Shown in pieces: positions 1 through 5,339 of a DNA stretch of 5,599 nt; the stretch's first letter is position 1, and every line of letters starts with the position of its first letter. This stretch comes from Kofleriaceae bacterium (lineage in GTDB: Bacteria > Myxococcota_A > Polyangia > Haliangiales > Haliangiaceae), in NCBI GenBank assembly GCA_016763395.1, contig JAESTW010000449.1, positions 1 to 5,599 of the forward strand, read 5' to 3'. Position numbers and translations under genes: made by a program. The notes under the pieces were generated by a model. It saw nothing but the letters and a program-made list of their open reading frames with translations. It did no database searches and was not told where the DNA came from.

Positions 1-172
1 CGATTCCGTGCATTTCTCGTACAAGCTCTGGGGTTAGCAGCGGCAGGGTAGGCTCAGCGATTTGCTGCTCTACCTTAGCGAGAACGAACTCATGAAGGCG
101 CAGCAATGCTTTGCTTTTATTGAGAGCAGCCTCGTTGGGTACGCTCTCATCAAAAGACCAGCCACCCGGCAC
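1..172 (-). CDS. partial N-terminal coding region, unidentified (weak Fic/DOC-like hint)
   Basis: On the minus strand this frame is open from an in-frame TGA at 218-220 to the left edge, so the gene continues outside the window. The most upstream recognised start in the frame is a GTG at 170-172, giving about 57 residues. A GGAG sits upstream but about 17 nt away, which is too far to settle the start. The translation has protein-like composition: an amphipathic helix (NKSKALLRLHEFVLAKVEQ) followed by LTPELVREMHGI near the edge. A helix of the type 'ltpeli-elH' often precedes the catalytic part of Fic/DOC proteins, but the diagnostic HPFxxGNGR motif would lie beyond the window, so this is only a hint. 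It could equally be another helical protein. Being partial and lacking a clear ribosome binding site, it is supported mainly by the absence of stops and by residue composition. Confidence 0.42.
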   Translation of the reverse strand, partial: MPGGWSFDESVPNEAALNKSKALLRLHEFVLAKVEQQIAEPTLPLLTPELVREMHGI

Positions 173-264
173 GTTTAGTCGTCTTGTTGCTCCGCTAGGT
201 GAGCAGAAGCGAACACATCACTCGCCAGTCGATCGACAGGGCTGCAGACCTGATTTCTGTTCCC

Positions 265-291
265 AAAAAACAAGAGTAAGTGCCTTACTTT
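265..291 (-). terminator. weak terminator-like hairpin with T-tract, minus strand
   Basis: Read on the minus strand, AGTAAG (289-284) pairs with CTTACT (280-275) across a three-base loop. TCTTG and a run of six T (270-265) follow. The form resembles a rho-independent terminator pointing left, but the stem is short and AT-rich. No convincing minus-strand gene ends here, so it may instead act as a leader element of the leftward gene at the edge, or be chance. Confidence 0.25.
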
Positions 292-347
292 AGAATCTGC
301 ACGGACGCTGAGGTCGACGAACTGGAAGCTAGGAATACTCAACGGCG

Positions 348-356
348 TGGTATGAT
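348..356 (+). promoter_or_regulatory. extended -10 promoter candidate for the 387-938 lipoprotein
   Basis: TGGTATGAT matches the extended -10 form TGnTATAAT, with five of six hexamer bases correct. No good -35 hexamer lies at the usual distance, which extended -10 promoters tolerate. Transcription would begin near 363, leaving a leader of about 24 nt before the GTG at 387. This is a motif call only. Confidence 0.4.
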
Positions 357-386
357 CGGACAACAAAACTTCTGGATTCGTAGGTA

Positions 387-938
387 GTGAATAGTAACAA
401 GTCATCGGTCGTTTTCGCTGCAGTTGTTCTTGGTTCATGCGGCTCTCGGTCAGAGCCAGAGCAGGCAGTGGAGGAAAGTCCCGTAGAATCCAGAGCATCA
501 ATAGTTCGTCGCGAGCTACGGCTCGCGGATGAACGACTCGTGCATGAGCAGGTCGTGCGTGATATGCACACCACGGCTCCTATGCCGCTACTGCTCGATC
601 GGATGGGAGGCATTCTGAAGCCTAGTGCCGACAGTGACTTGACGATTACCTGGAGAGAACCACAGCTCGGCTCACGAATACGCCTCGAGCTTCGGTCCGA
701 CAACGCAGCACATGGGGTGATCGCTCCAGCTCTGCTGCAATGTGATCTACCTGATCGAGGCTTTGTCACGGTCCCTCGATCCCTCCTAACCGAATTTTTC
801 GGTGCCGAGTATTGGGGATGTGAGAACTGCATGCCATCTGTAATTACAAGATATTATCGTACCGTCATTGCAGTCGACAACACCGATTTAGAGCTCATGA
901 ACGGAGCCGTACAACTGCTTTTTCTGCCAGCAATTTAG
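387..938 (+). CDS. small predicted lipoprotein of unknown function
   Basis: The protein is 183 residues and starts with GTG. An in-frame TAG at 381-383 blocks any earlier start, and the signal peptide supports this one. Residues 1-18 form a short lipoprotein signal peptide: a single Lys at 5, a hydrophobic VVFAAVVLG core, and a lipobox LGSC with Cys18 as the lipidated residue. The mature protein has an acidic linker (about 22-36), a helical segment (about 37-60), and a probable beta-rich domain (about 80-183). That domain includes DLTITW (84-89), QCDLPDRGFVTVP (118-130) and a CENC pair (145-148). The strand pattern 'C-x-D-x-G-x-F-T-V-P' is one I associate with secreted proteins of Myxococcota-like bacteria, but I cannot assign a function. 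The Shine-Dalgarno is poor. The gene converges on the hydroxylase gene with a 49-nt gap and no obvious shared terminator. Coding status is fairly likely; the role is unknown. Confidence 0.75.
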   Translation: MNSNKSSVVFAAVVLGSCGSRSEPEQAVEESPVESRASIVRRELRLADERLVHEQVVRDMHTTAPMPLLLDRMGGILKPSADSDLTITWREPQLGSRIRLELRSDNAAHGVIAPALLQCDLPDRGFVTVPRSLLTEFFGAEYWGCENCMPSVITRYYRTVIAVDNTDLELMNGAVQLLFLPAI

Positions 939-987
939 AAACGGCGAGAGTTCAGGATGAGAGCCCGATCAGTGTAATTCTTAGAGG

Positions 988-1776
988 CTACTTAAAAAGC
1001 CCTATGCGCTGTGGGTTTAGGTGTTCGGCTGGTACTCGGTAGCTGCGGAATATCAAGTCAAAGAGACTGAGGATGCCGCTATAATTGGCATTGGCCTCCG
1101 CGGGAATTGCGCTGTGGTGCCTTCTGTGCACGCTATTGGTCGAAATGATGTAGTTGAGAAATCCGTGGCGCAAATCGATGTCGGCGTGTTGAAACGCAAT
1201 ATTGAGTCCTTTCATCGCTCCGGCCATCGCCAAGGCCTCGGTAGAAAAGCCCAGCATCAAGACGGGGACCATGGCAAACGCGAGCTTCAGGGCCAAATCT
1301 ATAGGATGCAGGCGAAAGTTATTCGTCGCGACCATCCGATGTGGGGAATGATGTACAGAGTGGAGTTTCCACCACCAGCGCCATTCGTGGGCGTATCGGT
1401 GAGCCCAATAGTCGCCCAGTCCCCCCACCAGTAAAACACCAATAGACCCGGCCCACAGTGGAAGTCCTGACAAAAGATTGGTGGGTAAGAGAGCAGCGAG
1501 CAATACCACAGCTCCAGCCAACATCGGGTTGACGATGGCATCTACCACTGCGCTCAACCCGGCAAAGCCTAGATCTACCTTTAGCTCACCGGACTCGCTG
1601 GGCCGGCCCACTCGTGGGATAAATCGCTCGGCGACAATTACTACGAGAAAGGATACCAGAGTCACTGCCAGGGGAATTAGGCTCAGTGTGGTGCCATGAC
1701 GAATGGCGAATGTTGCCCCTGTGATTGCTAGCAGTAAACTGGTCGGAAAAAGTAGAAAAGAAATATATATGCTCAT
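988..1776 (-). CDS. sterol desaturase / fatty acid hydroxylase family membrane protein
   Basis: The protein is 262 residues from the ATG at 1774-1776, which has an AAAGG five nt upstream. The frame could be extended 21 codons to a TTG at 1839, overlapping the arsR stop, but the ATG has the better ribosome binding site and begins directly with a hydrophobic N-terminus. Membrane segments lie near 5-25, 31-50, 78-98 and 107-122, with a further hydrophobic stretch at about 161-190. The three histidine boxes of the family are complete: HRYAH (126-130), HSVHH (139-143) and HRRHH (217-221). H157 in LHPID and H197 in FQHAD are typical extra ligands. The C-terminal NYSGILSLFDLIFRSY matches the usual ending of this fold. 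Family members hold a di-iron centre and use O2 to hydroxylate or desaturate a lipid (sterol, fatty acid, carotenoid or alkylglycerol) in the membrane; the substrate here cannot be told. It lies 56 nt downstream of the ArsR gene on the same strand, so it is the likely target of that repressor. Confidence 0.92.
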   Translation of the reverse strand: MSIYISFLLFPTSLLLAITGATFAIRHGTTLSLIPLAVTLVSFLVVIVAERFIPRVGRPSESGELKVDLGFAGLSAVVDAIVNPMLAGAVVLLAALLPTNLLSGLPLWAGSIGVLLVGGLGDYWAHRYAHEWRWWWKLHSVHHSPHRMVATNNFRLHPIDLALKLAFAMVPVLMLGFSTEALAMAGAMKGLNIAFQHADIDLRHGFLNYIISTNSVHRRHHSAIPAEANANYSGILSLFDLIFRSYRVPAEHLNPQRIGLFK

Positions 1777-1832
1777 TTGTGCCTTTATGCATGCTTTTGA
1801 ACTACGAAAACCAATGAAAACAACAAGAGAAT

Positions 1833-2168
1833 TTAGCAACAGGCTTTGCCGTCGCGAAGTGCTTTGAGCTGTCTCACCAGCTCAGAAAAATGGTGGATCA
1901 TCGAGTCATACCGAAGCCGATACCAACGTTCACGTCCGCGCCGCTCCACCTCGAGTACACCGGCCTGAACGAGCTCACGTAGGTGCCTACTGACAACTGA
2001 TGTATCCACAGGCAGGTGGCTGGCAATGTCGGAAACCTTGGCTTCTCCACCGGCTCGCATCAACACTGCCAGAATCTGGATTCGGGTTGGCTCTGCCAGC
2101 GCTCGAAAGAGCTCGGGATTAAAGGCTTCGTCTAGGCTGACTCGCTTCACCCCTTCATATTCATGCAT
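1833..2168 (-). CDS. ArsR/SmtB-family transcriptional repressor with C-terminal Cys-Cys
   Basis: The protein is 111 residues, the usual length for an ArsR-family winged-helix dimer. The hallmark ALAEPTRIQILAVL lies at 23-36, the helix-turn-helix at about 44-69 (VSDIASHLPVDTSVVSRHL) and the wing at about 71-86 (VLEVERRGRERWYRL). The classic arsenic-binding ELCVCDL helix is replaced by EAKVSDIA, so the canonical alpha-3 thiol site is absent. The only cysteines are the last two residues, C110-C111. Some ArsR proteins use C-terminal vicinal cysteines to bind arsenicals or other soft metals, so a thiol or metal signal is possible. The acidic and histidine residues of helix 5 (D88, H92, H93, E96) do not match the standard zinc pattern exactly. 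The start ATG at 2166-2168 has no strong Shine-Dalgarno. An inverted repeat abuts it and could mediate autorepression. The gene leads a two-gene transcript with the hydroxylase gene. Confidence 0.93.
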   Translation of the reverse strand: MHEYEGVKRVSLDEAFNPELFRALAEPTRIQILAVLMRAGGEAKVSDIASHLPVDTSVVSRHLRELVQAGVLEVERRGRERWYRLRYDSMIHHFSELVRQLKALRDGKACC

Positions 2169-2187
2169 GATTGCGCAAATGTCAATC
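2169..2187. promoter_or_regulatory. imperfect inverted repeat, candidate ArsR operator
   Basis: GATTGCGCAAATGTCAATC has perfectly inverted 5-bp ends (GATTG/CAATC) and contains the 8-bp palindrome TTGCGCAA. It lies immediately upstream of the arsR start. On the minus strand it contains TTGACA, and an AT-rich TTAAAT lies just upstream of it. ArsR repressors typically bind such imperfect repeats over their own promoter. Operator function is inferred from position. Confidence 0.4.
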
Positions 2188-2293
2188 TATTTAACTCCAT
2201 TGGGCGAGAAATTCGTACGGTCGAGGACACCCACTTCAGGATTGTATGGATGCCGCTGTGGCGAATTCGCATACTCACAGGAGCGCTGGTATC

Positions 2294-2362
2294 AAATGCA
2301 AAAACTGTTTCCCAGAGTTTCTTTAGTTCATCAACGTCCGGTGGGAAACATTTTTTTCATTT
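2294..2362. repeat. long imperfect inverted repeat (21-nt arms, 27-nt loop)
   Basis: The left arm at 2294-2314 matches the reverse complement of the right arm at 2342-2362 at 19 of 21 positions. The innermost nine bases (TGTTTCCCA/TGGGAAACA) match perfectly. The outer parts are A-rich on the left and T-rich on the right, so a hairpin transcript in either direction would have a U-tract within or after the stem. No gene ends here from either side, so simple termination is not expected. It may be an operator, a leader RNA structure, or a relic of a small mobile element; no clear target-site duplication flanks it. Confidence 0.65.
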
Positions 2363-2402
2363 TGCTGAATAGTGCACGATGCTACAGGCTCATATCTCAA
2401 TG

Positions 2403-2421
2403 GGGCGGACGATTCCCGCCC
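2403..2421. repeat. GC-rich hairpin in the intergenic region
   Basis: GGGCGG at 2403-2408 and CCGCCC at 2416-2421 form a 6-bp perfect stem around a 7-nt loop. No T-tract follows on either strand, so it is not a typical terminator. The role is unknown. Confidence 0.35.
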
Positions 2422-2463
2422 AGGCAATAGCCCCAGACGAGGCTCCACAATTCATGGTATTGT

Positions 2464-2497
2464 GCGCTTTGTAGCGCCTGTAGTGTAGAACACAGGC
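2464..2497 (+). promoter_or_regulatory. two overlapping hairpins in the leader of the CotH-like gene
   Basis: GCGCT-TTGT-AGCGC (2464-2477) forms a 5-bp stem with a tetraloop. GCCTGT (2476-2481) pairs with ACAGGC (2492-2497) around a 10-nt loop. The two stems share bases 2476-2477, so both cannot form completely at once. They end 30 nt before the ATG at 2528. They could be a structured leader, or a palindromic regulator site, but no known riboswitch is recognised. Confidence 0.35.
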
Positions 2498-2527
2498 TCC
2501 TAACGGAATAATCCCTAGGCATTGCAT

Positions 2528-4054
2528 ATGAAGTACGCAGCCATACTAACACTAGTCACTCTTTCCTCTGTCGCCTGCGGCGGGGCAAGCACTAGCTCAG
2601 ACCTCGATCAGGGGCCGACGATCCTCAGCCCGAGCGCGCGAGTGGTCGTGCCTATCACCATGCAAATTCGCGCCGATGATGGCCCAGTAAACTGGGTCTC
2701 GACAGAGTTCGAAGTGTGGAGAAGCTCTAAGGGACTGCGCTCACAAATGGTCTGGCAACATATCGCCACTGCGCAACAGGCAAGTGCAGTTCTCGCCGAC
2801 GGAACCTTCATCCCAGGAATGACAGCGCTTGAACCTTGGAAGAAATACATTGTCCGGGCCCGATACAAACTTGAAGATGGGCTCAGTGAGTGGGGCGCTG
2901 ATCAGCCGTTTCGGACAGACGACGGCAGTGAAGCTGTCTTCGATAGCCAAGTGATTCGCGATGTCTACTTGACAATTCCCGAGGCCAGTTGGGATCCAAT
3001 CGACAGTGAGGCCGTGAGTGAGTGCGAGCCTCACCCGCGCTCCTACTACCCAGGCGCTATCACAATTGATGGCTTGCAGTTCGATGGCGCAGGTCTACGT
3101 GCCAAGGGTGGCTGTGGTTCTTCTCGCTCTCTTGATGAGAAGTCTGCATTCAAGGTAAATCTCTCCTGGGATGATCCTGCAGTGGATGGCTGTGCTGCTA
3201 CTCGCCGTTTCATGGGGCTTAAGAAAATCACCTTAAACAACCAAGTGGAAGACAAGAGTTACACCCATGAGCGCATTGGCTACGACTTCTTCCAGAAAAT
3301 GGGAATCCCAGTACCTCGCGTGGCCCCTGTCCGGCTCTACGTCAACAATGAGCTTTGGGGCCTCTACCTCAATGTTGAATCGATTGACCGGCGCTTTCTC
3401 GCACGGCGTTTCGACTCGAAAAAAGGCATGATGTACGAAGCCGGCTATGGTTGCGACCTTGGGGATAGAGAATGCTTTGAGCCGAAGTTCAGCACCGACG
3501 CTTGTGACACACCCCGGACAGACGGAGATCCGACAGACCTGACGCCACTCGACGACTTGAACACGCGCCTAGAGAAACTCGCGGACGGAGCTTTCTACCC
3601 AGCAATCACTGAAATCATCGACTTTGACCGATTCCTCTCCCTGTGGACGGCCGCTGCCATCATGGGATACTGGGATGGCTATCCAAACGATGCAAACAAC
3701 TACCGTATTTACCATGATCCCACCGATAATAGATGGACTCTAATTCCGAGTGGCATCGACCAACTCTTTGAAGAAGACGCAGACCCGTACGAGCCCACAG
3801 GAATGTTAAGTAAACGCTGCCTCGCCGAGACTGCCTGCGAAGAGGCTTTTCTCGAGAGGTTGGAGGAGGCACTAAACCTCTTTGAAGCCAGTGACTACTC
3901 GGTAATGGCACGAACTATTGAGACTCAAATCGAAGCCGAGGTAACCAGCGACCCTCGTCGAGAATTTGACGTTGAGCAGTGGCACAACGCGGTTGATAGC
4001 ACAATTGACTACATTGAGGCTCGTCCTGTAGAGCTTCGTTCTCTGCATTTATAG
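2528..4054 (+). CDS. CotH-kinase-like lipoprotein with N-terminal fibronectin-III-like domain
   Basis: The protein is 508 residues from the ATG at 2528; a TTG two codons earlier is less likely. Residues 1-17 are a lipoprotein signal peptide ending SSVAC, with C17 the predicted lipid anchor. The lipobox is slightly atypical, with Ser at -3. A Thr/Ser/Asp linker precedes a fibronectin-III-like region (about 29-132, ending LEPWKKYIVRARYKLEDG...WGADQPFRT). The CotH-like domain follows (about 140-450). Its recognisable blocks are LRAKGGCGSS (190-199), LKKITLNNQVEDKSYTHERI (231-250), RLYVNNELWGLYLNVESID (269-287) and YPNDANNYRIYHD (385-397) leading to IPSGIDQLF (406-414). CotH proteins are secretory kinase-like phosphotransferases; CotH of Bacillus subtilis phosphorylates spore-coat proteins. 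The usual late 'WDxD' block reads SGID here: one Asp (D411) is kept and the other replaced. Eight cysteines in the mature region (166, 196, 222, 309, 316, 326, 431, 437) suggest disulfides and an extracytoplasmic site. The target is unknown. The desaturase gene follows after 83 nt, so co-transcription is possible. Confidence 0.85.
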   Translation: MKYAAILTLVTLSSVACGGASTSSDLDQGPTILSPSARVVVPITMQIRADDGPVNWVSTEFEVWRSSKGLRSQMVWQHIATAQQASAVLADGTFIPGMTALEPWKKYIVRARYKLEDGLSEWGADQPFRTDDGSEAVFDSQVIRDVYLTIPEASWDPIDSEAVSECEPHPRSYYPGAITIDGLQFDGAGLRAKGGCGSSRSLDEKSAFKVNLSWDDPAVDGCAATRRFMGLKKITLNNQVEDKSYTHERIGYDFFQKMGIPVPRVAPVRLYVNNELWGLYLNVESIDRRFLARRFDSKKGMMYEAGYGCDLGDRECFEPKFSTDACDTPRTDGDPTDLTPLDDLNTRLEKLADGAFYPAITEIIDFDRFLSLWTAAAIMGYWDGYPNDANNYRIYHDPTDNRWTLIPSGIDQLFEEDADPYEPTGMLSKRCLAETACEEAFLERLEEALNLFEASDYSVMARTIETQIEAEVTSDPRREFDVEQWHNAVDSTIDYIEARPVELRSLHL

Positions 4055-4071
4055 CGCCCATAATGCTTGCC

Positions 4072-4100
4072 GAGGGAGGCCTTCCTGCTCAAACTCCCTC
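4072..4100 (+). terminator. hairpin between CotH-like gene and desaturase
   Basis: GAGGGAG (4072-4078) and CTCCCTC (4094-4100) form a perfect 7-bp stem around a 15-nt loop. Bases on either side (GCC, GGTGGC) can extend it past a one-base bulge. It starts 18 nt after the upstream stop codon. No T-run follows, so it is at best a partial terminator or a processing and stability structure that would separate expression of the two genes. Confidence 0.35.
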
Positions 4101-4137
4101 CGGTGGCATTTGTCGCTCCCTGTAGAAAGTAGTACCC

Positions 4138-5286
4138 GTGCAGATCAACTTGAAAGCTCTTCGTGCTGACGTAGCCCAATTGCGCAAGGACTTGGCAGCA
4201 AGTCGCGGCAAACGAGACTTTGACCATCTGCGAAAAATGGAACGCTGGGGCCGAGCATGCACTGCTCTTGGCTACGCCACTGCCTGGACTTGTCCGAATC
4301 CCCTGTCCGCTTTCATGCTCAGCACCGGAAACTTTGCGCGTTGGGCCGTTGTAACTCATCCGATCTCGCACGGTGCCTACGATTGCATCGACGAGGCTCC
4401 TGATCGCTATACCACCCGGGGTTTTGCCAAAGGTTTGCGCCGTCTTGTTGACTGGATGGATTGGATTGTGCCCGAAGCGTGGCATGAGGAACACAATATC
4501 TTGCACCACTACCACGTGGGCGAAGTTGTCGATCCAGATCAGCTTGAGCAGAATACCGAGTGGATTCGCAACTCAACAATGCCGATGGCAGCACGCTATG
4601 CGATTATCGCAGCGATGTCCGCGGTCTGGAAGCCCGTCTACTATGCTCCCAATACTCTCAAAGAGCTTCGGCAAACCAAGGCCAGGCGGGCTGGAGACTC
4701 GGACGCCAGCGAGGGTAATCTGCTCAAGCTTCGCACTTGGACGCCGCTTAGCGCGGCCGGACGAGAATTATGGTTTCAGTGCTGGCTGCCCTATGCGGGC
4801 TGGAAGTTTGTCGCCATTCCGGCATTGTTCACGCCTCTTGGCCCCATCGCTGTCACCAATGTTCTTATCAACTCGCTCTTTGCAGAAGTGTTGACCAACT
4901 TGCACGGTTTTCTAGTCATCACTCCCAATCACACCGGCGAAGACATTCCCAGATTTGACTCCAAGGTGTCCGGGAAAGACGAATTTTTCTTACGCCAAAT
5001 TGTAGGTTCGGTGAACTACAAGACCGGCGGAAACCTACGCGACTTCATGCACGGCTGGCTCAACTATCAAATCGAGCATCACCTCTGTCCGGACGCCACG
5101 TTATTGCAGATGCAAGAAATGCAGCCACGAGTTAAGGCCATGTGCGAGAAACACGGCCTACCCTACGTGCAAGATTCGGTATTCACCCGCATGCGAAAAA
5201 CCCTCGACATCATGGTCGGGAAAACCACGATGAAGCGAGGCTTTGACGTACAAGCCGAAGTGCCCGACTGCGAACAAGTCGCCTAA
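4138..5286 (+). CDS. membrane fatty acid desaturase (QxxHH type)
   Basis: The protein is 382 residues from a GTG; an in-frame TAG at 4123-4125 rules out any earlier start. The Shine-Dalgarno is weak (AAAG, 8 nt upstream). It belongs to the integral-membrane acyl desaturase family (Pfam FA_desaturase). The histidine boxes are HPISHGAY (74-81), HEEHNILHHYH (116-126) and QIEHHLCPD (311-319); H256 and H265 (in NLHGF and PNHTG) lie between. Hydrophobic segments lie at about 42-72, 150-170 and 217-262, as expected for four membrane passes with the boxes on the cytoplasmic face. Such enzymes use a di-iron centre, O2 and an electron donor to insert a cis double bond into an acyl chain. Gln as first residue of the third box is typical of front-end (delta-5/6-like) desaturases, but the fused cytochrome b5 domain of eukaryotic ones is absent, so a separate donor is needed. 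Regiospecificity cannot be read from sequence. The gene lies downstream of the CotH-like lipoprotein gene on the same strand. Confidence 0.93.
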   Translation: MQINLKALRADVAQLRKDLAASRGKRDFDHLRKMERWGRACTALGYATAWTCPNPLSAFMLSTGNFARWAVVTHPISHGAYDCIDEAPDRYTTRGFAKGLRRLVDWMDWIVPEAWHEEHNILHHYHVGEVVDPDQLEQNTEWIRNSTMPMAARYAIIAAMSAVWKPVYYAPNTLKELRQTKARRAGDSDASEGNLLKLRTWTPLSAAGRELWFQCWLPYAGWKFVAIPALFTPLGPIAVTNVLINSLFAEVLTNLHGFLVITPNHTGEDIPRFDSKVSGKDEFFLRQIVGSVNYKTGGNLRDFMHGWLNYQIEHHLCPDATLLQMQEMQPRVKAMCEKHGLPYVQDSVFTRMRKTLDIMVGKTTMKRGFDVQAEVPDCEQVA

Positions 5287-5312
5287 ATCCTATGCAGGGA
5301 AGCTAGTGGTGA

Positions 5313-5334
5313 ATCCGATAGCACCCAATCGGAT
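5313..5334 (+). terminator. hairpin downstream of the desaturase gene
   Basis: ATCCGAT (5313-5319) and ATCGGAT (5328-5334) form a perfect 7-bp stem with an 8-nt loop, 26 nt after the desaturase stop. The position suits a terminator, but no T-tract follows, so intrinsic termination is doubtful. Confidence 0.4.
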
Positions 5335-5339
5335 ACAAC

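Larger units (their letters stand above)
2188..2527. other. divergent intergenic region between arsR and the CotH-like gene
   Basis: This gap must hold the promoters for the leftward arsR transcript and the rightward CotH-like gene, but I find no convincing -35/-10 pair. It contains a long inverted repeat (2294-2362), a GC-rich hairpin GGGCGG/CCGCCC (2403-2408 with 2416-2421) and two overlapping hairpins (2464-2497) in front of the downstream gene. A minus-strand frame is open through 2356-2147 but has no good start and no recognisable product. Confidence 0.6.

Noticed and set aside
111..293. Plus-strand 60-codon frame
   Set aside because: Antisense to the better minus-strand frame, with low-complexity, basic composition and no ribosome binding site.
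175..501. Minus-strand frame of 108 codons ending just before the leftward edge gene
   Set aside because: It overlaps the start of the lipoprotein gene on the other strand. Its N-terminal half has no domain-like features and there is no ribosome binding site. The C-terminal part (DRLASDVFASAHLAEQQDD) looks mildly protein-like, but this is not enough.
329..832. Minus-strand frame of 167 codons opposite the small lipoprotein gene
   Set aside because: Very rich in Ser and Arg, as expected for an antisense shadow. The plus-strand product has a signal peptide and lipobox and is preferred.
939..987. Shared terminator between the convergent lipoprotein and hydroxylase genes
   Set aside because: No stem with a T-tract is visible in the 49-nt gap.
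1021..1434. Plus-strand frame of 137 codons opposite the hydroxylase gene
   Set aside because: Antisense shadow of the hydroxylase histidine boxes, with no start signal or domain.
2026..2430. Plus-strand frame of 134 codons spanning arsR antisense and the intergenic gap
   Set aside because: Runs antisense through the arsR helix-turn-helix and has no domain or ribosome binding site. Its AQMSIY stretch recurs near the hydroxylase start (minus strand), but only as a short chance similarity.
4009..4515. Minus-strand frame of 168 codons opposite the desaturase start
   Set aside because: Antisense to clearly coding desaturase sequence, including its first histidine box, and has no recognisable domain.
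4373..4894. Plus-strand frame of 173 codons within the desaturase gene
   Set aside because: An alternative frame fully inside the desaturase, whose own frame holds all the histidine boxes.
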